Shown piece after piece: positions 60,901 to 64,000 of a DNA stretch of 64,000 nucleotides. Below the pieces are notes generated by a model that worked only from the letters and a program-made list of their open reading frames with translations, was not told the origin of the DNA and did not search any database. This DNA is from Saprospiraceae bacterium (lineage in GTDB: Bacteria; Bacteroidota; Bacteroidia; Chitinophagales; Saprospiraceae). Numbering within the stretch: the stretch's first letter is position 1; the number at the start of each line of letters is the position of its first letter. A program made the position numbers and the translations under genes. The stretch is taken from positions 47,617 through 111,616 of the forward strand of contig JAHDHQ010000012.1 in NCBI GenBank assembly GCA_020631235.1, given 5' to 3'.

Positions 60901-63900
60901 TCTATTTCTCCACCACACCACCATTCTCTGATACTCCATGTACGCATGATTTTATCTGCGCATGCAACACCTGGTATTTCCACATCTTCATAAGTAACAA
61001 ATACATTACATAACTCTAGAGCCACTTCAGGATATAAACCTAATTCCATTTCACAAACCGTATTGTTTGTAAATACTTTGTTAGGTGTACCAGCTGCATT
61101 GAACTCCACCAAATCTAAATCACCATCTCCGTCAATATCTGATAACTCAATAGTCGAAGAATCATCAGCTCCAATGTTAACACCAGCATTTGTAAACACT
61201 GCTGCTCCATCATTAAGGTAAATCTGGTTAGCACCAAACTCTGCAGTAATGACATCTTTGTCGCCATCACAATCTACATCGACAAATTTAACATCATGTG
61301 TATCAAAGGCATCTAGCAATTGTCCGGAGTCACTGAATACTCCAGCTCCGTCGTTTAAGAATACCATATTAGGTATGCTTAAACCAGCCTTGAAAATATC
61401 AATATCTCCATCGCCATCTAAATCGCATAATCCAGTATTTCTACTACCTGGCAGACCTAAATTTTGCCCGCTATCCGTAAATAGACCGGCCCCGTTGTTT
61501 AGGTAAACTGTCGTACCTGTATTATCATTAGAAACGATAGCATCTTTGTCACCATCTCCATCTACATCTTCTAAGGACACTCCTAGGCTCGAATTTAAAC
61601 CAAGCGCTTGCCCACTATCTGAAAATACGCCAGTTCCATCATTAAAGTAGACTTCATTAGCACCCGTAACATTAGAGAAGAATGCATCATCATCTCCATC
61701 GCCATCTAAATCACAAAGAGCTACATTGAAACTTGCAGAAGTACCTAATGCCTGACCTGAATCGGTAAACATACCCGTTCCATCATTATAATATACCATG
61801 TTAGGTGCTAAATCATTAGCTATGACAACATCTTTATCTCCATCGCCATCTAAATCACTCACTCCAAAACCAAGAGTTAAGCTTGTCCCTAAGTTCTGGC
61901 CAGAATCAGTAAAGTTTCCTGAACCATCATTTAAATACACTTTATTTGGTTGTCCATCATTTAATACAATCATATCATCATCTCCATCACCATCTAAATC
62001 ACACAACTGACCATCTGTACTATTTAAGTTTCCAATTAACATTCCAGAATCATCAAATTGGATAACCGCAGGTACTATGACAGCTGGTACACCTGTTCCA
62101 AGACCTGTCGCTTCATCATAAGGCACTGGGTGACCATTTTCGTCTAATGGAATAGTATGATTACAAGCTAACGGATTATCCGTAATTGTCATAAAGCTTT
62201 CTGGACAGAAGATAGAATCAAGATTCACTCTTTCTAAGAAAATGCTAAATGTACATTCCTCACTCTCGTTTCCTTTGTCATCTCTCACCACGTATGTTCT
62301 AGTCACCTCTCTGATAAAGTCTTCATCGCACTCTAAATTATCAATGGTTTCATTGATTAATACTAAGCTAGAAGGTGCACAGAATTCTGTAATCACTAGG
62401 CTTTCGTCTACAGTCTCAAGACCGTTACATGCCACAGTTACATCAATCGGACAAACAATCGATGGAGGTAATTTATACTCTATACAAGCTGTACCCCAAC
62501 AAGTATTCCCACACTCTGGTTCTGTAATCATATAAGTGATGCACTCATCCACTAAGTCCATGCCTACAACATCAGTAGGTAAAGGATTATTCCAAGGATC
62601 AAACAACTCTATGTCATAGTAAGAATTACAATAATCCTCAATACCTGCACCTGCCATAGCTGGTGTGATTTCAGCTTCACAATCCTCGTTTAGCGATACA
62701 TTAATCGAACCTTGACAAGCTACTTCACAGTTACTTACACAAGGGATAACTTGTACCATATCTTCATCTTCGACTTCTCCTTCAGTACCATCCATTAGTT
62801 CAAATTCACCATTAGTGGTTGCTGTGTTAAACAACATTTCTGGATCGATAGCTAAGGCTGGATCTAGCTGTGCGGTAAACTCAATGGTCAGTTCGTTACA
62901 AACCTCCATCAAGCTTGGTGTAGCATCAAAAATATCAGGATCACCCGTACTGAATGCATCGAATCCAGGATTTAATGTTGGTGGTGTCACGGCAGTGGTT
63001 GTACCCACATAGGCTAAATCTCCACCTGGAGCTATACCAATATACGCTGGACCTAGATTAGCCGGATCATCTAACTCATCTTGTATTTCGATGTTTTCTA
63101 AATCTTCGTTACCAATGTTCTTGATGTAGATCTCAAACGTCACATCAATATGCCCAGCCGTTGTTGCTGAAGGTTGAACATCTGTAACTGTCTTCACTAA
63201 ATCAATAGCTGGAACTGCTATGAATTCTAAATCACTGTCATCTTCATCCATTTCGCTACCTGCTAAATCATTGTCTGTCATTTCTCCATCATTGGTTCCA
63301 TCAGCATCCGCATTGGAATCAATATCCTCATTGGTCGTTTCATATCCAGTATCATCAAATGATTGAGTGATTTCTCCTGTATTTATCCACGCATTTAAAG
63401 GCGTGTCACAGAATTGAACCACAAAATAAATCGAAACTACTTCAAAGTTATTTGGCTCTATCGGACCAGCGATTACTGTCGACTGCATACTGCTAGACAC
63501 TTCTGTCCAATCAGGATTTAAGGTCGGATCGAAACTAAATCCACATGGCATGTAGTCGCTAATCATCACATTGGTTGCTGTAATATTTCCTTGATTATAT
63601 ACAGTGAAATCATATTGAACCGTATCTCCTATAAAGTGAGGTCCAAGACTTTCTGATGTTTTAATCAATGCAAGGTCAAATACTGGGAATGCTTCCGGAT
63701 CATGATCATCTTCGTCATTCGTACCATCATCATCAATTTCGTTATTTGTTTCATCATCATGATTTCCTCCTTCATCATTTCCATCATCACCATCTGGTGT
63801 ACTATCTATGTCTACTCTTGGTTCTCCATTTCCATCATCCGCACCACTGATTTCTGCATAATTTATGATTTCATTATTTCCATCATAACTATCAAGTGTC

Positions 63901-64000
63901 AAGATAATAGAGACCATCATTGAATCTCCTGGAGCTAATGGACCATCTAATGTTTGCTCATAGGTTCCATCGTTATCAAAATCAGTCCATCCATTCATGT
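57966..64000 (-). CDS. Giant T9SS surface protein, second paralog, 5' end cut by window edge
   Basis: At least 2010 residues; the frame is open to the window end, so the Met at 63998 is probably internal and the signal peptide is missing. It opens with DUF11/isopeptide-like adhesin modules (FDLALIKTSESLGPHFIGDTVQYDF, IDLVKTVTDVQPSATT) between Asp/Asn-rich acidic linkers. From about 430 it runs in parallel with the first paralog: Cys-rich SLNEDCEAEITPAM, PPSIVCPIDVTVACNG, a seven-unit VCBS propeller (about 647-983), HYR-like modules, a dockerin-like pair (about 1681-1733, VSTLDIVIIQRHILG) and a T9SS sorting domain (from about 1929, YPNPWSQSTTIEFES). The two share the C-terminal ~1,500 residues. 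Predicted surface adhesin; binding partner unknown. Confidence 0.92.
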   Translation of the reverse strand, partial: MNGWTDFDNDGTYEQTLDGPLAPGDSMMVSIILTLDSYDGNNEIINYAEISGADDGNGEPRVDIDSTPDGDDGNDEGGNHDDETNNEIDDDGTNDEDDHDPEAFPVFDLALIKTSESLGPHFIGDTVQYDFTVYNQGNITATNVMISDYMPCGFSFDPTLNPDWTEVSSSMQSTVIAGPIEPNNFEVVSIYFVVQFCDTPLNAWINTGEITQSFDDTGYETTNEDIDSNADADGTNDGEMTDNDLAGSEMDEDDSDLEFIAVPAIDLVKTVTDVQPSATTAGHIDVTFEIYIKNIGNEDLENIEIQDELDDPANLGPAYIGIAPGGDLAYVGTTTAVTPPTLNPGFDAFSTGDPDIFDATPSLMEVCNELTIEFTAQLDPALAIDPEMLFNTATTNGEFELMDGTEGEVEDEDMVQVIPCVSNCEVACQGSINVSLNEDCEAEITPAMAGAGIEDYCNSYYDIELFDPWNNPLPTDVVGMDLVDECITYMITEPECGNTCWGTACIEYKLPPSIVCPIDVTVACNGLETVDESLVITEFCAPSSLVLINETIDNLECDEDFIREVTRTYVVRDDKGNESEECTFSIFLERVNLDSIFCPESFMTITDNPLACNHTIPLDENGHPVPYDEATGLGTGVPAVIVPAVIQFDDSGMLIGNLNSTDGQLCDLDGDGDDDMIVLNDGQPNKVYLNDGSGNFTDSGQNLGTSLTLGFGVSDLDGDGDKDVVIANDLAPNMVYYNDGTGMFTDSGQALGTSASFNVALCDLDGDGDDDAFFSNVTGANEVYFNDGTGVFSDSGQALGLNSSLGVSLEDVDGDGDKDAIVSNDNTGTTVYLNNGAGLFTDSGQNLGLPGSRNTGLCDLDGDGDIDIFKAGLSIPNMVFLNDGAGVFSDSGQLLDAFDTHDVKFVDVDCDGDKDVITAEFGANQIYLNDGAAVFTNAGVNIGADDSSTIELSDIDGDGDLDLVEFNAAGTPNKVFTNNTVCEMELGLYPEVALELCNVFVTYEDVEIPGVACADKIMRTWSIREWWCGGEIDTLCFQVIETVDEEGPEITCPDDLTVTTNTADCEAMVDLPAIDAIDECNEIEKYLVHYGTGVLLSNGGEASLSVGTHTVNYEVFDNCYNSSECDMTITVRDQIEPTPVCQQNVVVSLNNYGEGIAYVESMDDGTFDDCHLDSIRVSRMQDNCDNPLNLTFREKVEFCCADVGQEHMVVFRAWDSSENFNDCMVTVTVQDKIAPSMVCIDDVTINCTEVVDLDNLDVSFGLPEISDNCTNPQDLVPSIDDARNSCGIGLITRTLDLVDNGQVVQTCVQTIEVINDNPFDLSNIIWPADYEGADFCDIDQLSPDNLPVVNGYPQFTDGPCELIGYEFVDQVFEFVEGEDACLKILRNWTIIDWCQQVDGEYIRFEHEQVIKLLNTVDPIITSECTGIVVETSDIECESADVALVAEATDDCTSEDGLVWEYTIDAGSDGTIDILGDTNDASGTYPVGLHTITWTVYDRCGNLDQCSYTFEIKSVKAPQPICIYGLSVALIPMDLDSDGTSDAEMVTLWATDVDGGSFHPCDYDIVLSFSQDVNDNNITFDCDDIGQNPVELWVTDEVGNQSYCETYIIVQDTNDEEICPPVERVDISGNIETKDGKSLEDIEVYLEGGDIMELTNESGSYAFAEMPVGGAYQVMPKYDVDPLNGVSTLDIVIIQRHILGIKDLDNVYDLIAADANNNEAITSSDLLDIRRMILGVIEAFPNNESWRFVDKNQQFIDSTNPWSQGIDETYNIGSLEFNMLANFIGVKTADVNGSVQLLDGDSDTRSKGYSTLMYEVVDNELRVYATENMDLSGLQLSMHLDADKLINFESDLPLLTEENIAFGGQNLKLSYAPTEILDITAHTMLFKVSFETLDNQIALAKDLASESYLGNDLTVNEIVLEAKESSLLVRNYPNPWSQSTTIEFESVVHEEVDILFFNAMGQMELKVKINAIPGFNQVVFDKEMFSVSGMKNYQILREDGSINYGKTYLVE
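61045..62080 (-). repeat. Seven-unit VCBS/FG-GAP propeller repeat, second paralog
   Basis: Seven units of about 50 residues with calcium loops (DLDGDGDD, DLDGDGDKD, DLDGDGDDD, DVDGDGDKD, DLDGDGDID, DVDCDGDKD, DIDGDGDLD) and repeated DSGQxLG strands. Order and unit details, including the odd DVDCDGDKD sixth loop, match the first paralog. Confidence 0.9.

Overview
The window is chromosomal DNA from an aerobic marine-type member of the Bacteroidota, most likely in or near the Saprospiraceae. The evidence is: type IX secretion (T9SS) C-terminal sorting domains on six or more proteins; very large HYR, VCBS and dockerin-like surface proteins; SprB-type, CARDB and SdrD-B-like modules; LytS/LytTR signalling; -7 boxes matching TAnnTTTG; and few Shine-Dalgarno sites. 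The genes at both ends are cut by the window edge. I see no rRNA, tRNA, CRISPR array, transposase or phage gene.

Layout. 0-3.6 kb: the end of a secreted T9SS protein, a bidirectional terminator and a DUF4197 lipoprotein. 3.6-6.7 kb: folB, divergent from a glutaryl-CoA dehydrogenase gene, then an OmpA-type protein. 6.8-9.8 kb (minus strand): a tight operon of ABA4-like protein, unknown membrane protein, LytS-type kinase and LytTR regulator. 10.3-12.6 kb: cydAB. 12.6-17.9 kb: a rearranged region in which a sialate O-acetylesterase-like T9SS gene has been split by about 3.49 kb of foreign-looking DNA carrying another complete T9SS gene. 17.9-22.5 kb: a DUF2975/XRE pair, a radical SAM protein and a metal-type ABC system (DUF3299 protein, FtsX-like permease with a 47-residue His/Asp run, LolD-like ATPase). 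22.7-27.8 kb: an Omp28/thioredoxin-like T9SS protein, two ExbD proteins, a nucleoid-associated protein, a lipoprotein and a GNAT enzyme. 27.8-31.4 kb: a polyamine-linked cluster (SpeD, glutathionylspermidine-synthase-like ATP-grasp, small membrane protein, and a divergent membrane-anchored aminopropyltransferase). 32.3-34 kb: a beta-barrel protein with an anti-sigma-like N-terminus beside a sigma-factor stump. 34-39.3 kb: an operon of three amidohydrolase-fold proteins, two of which have lost metal ligands, plus a lipoprotein. 39.4-48.2 kb: a GT-C/TPR membrane protein, a GH3-serine hydrolase fusion, a LolC/E-type permease, two cyclophilin lipoproteins and polyphosphate glucokinase. 48.5-64 kb: two tandem paralogous giant surface proteins, each with a seven-bladed VCBS propeller nested between HYR-type modules.

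The most unusual items are the split esterase gene and its insert, the mixed active and degenerate amidohydrolase operon, the polyamine/ATP-grasp cluster with promoters lying over the opposing start codon, the His-run ABC permease, the region-4-only sigma factor, and the shared nested propeller in the giant paralogs. All functional assignments come from reading motifs by eye; no database search was run.
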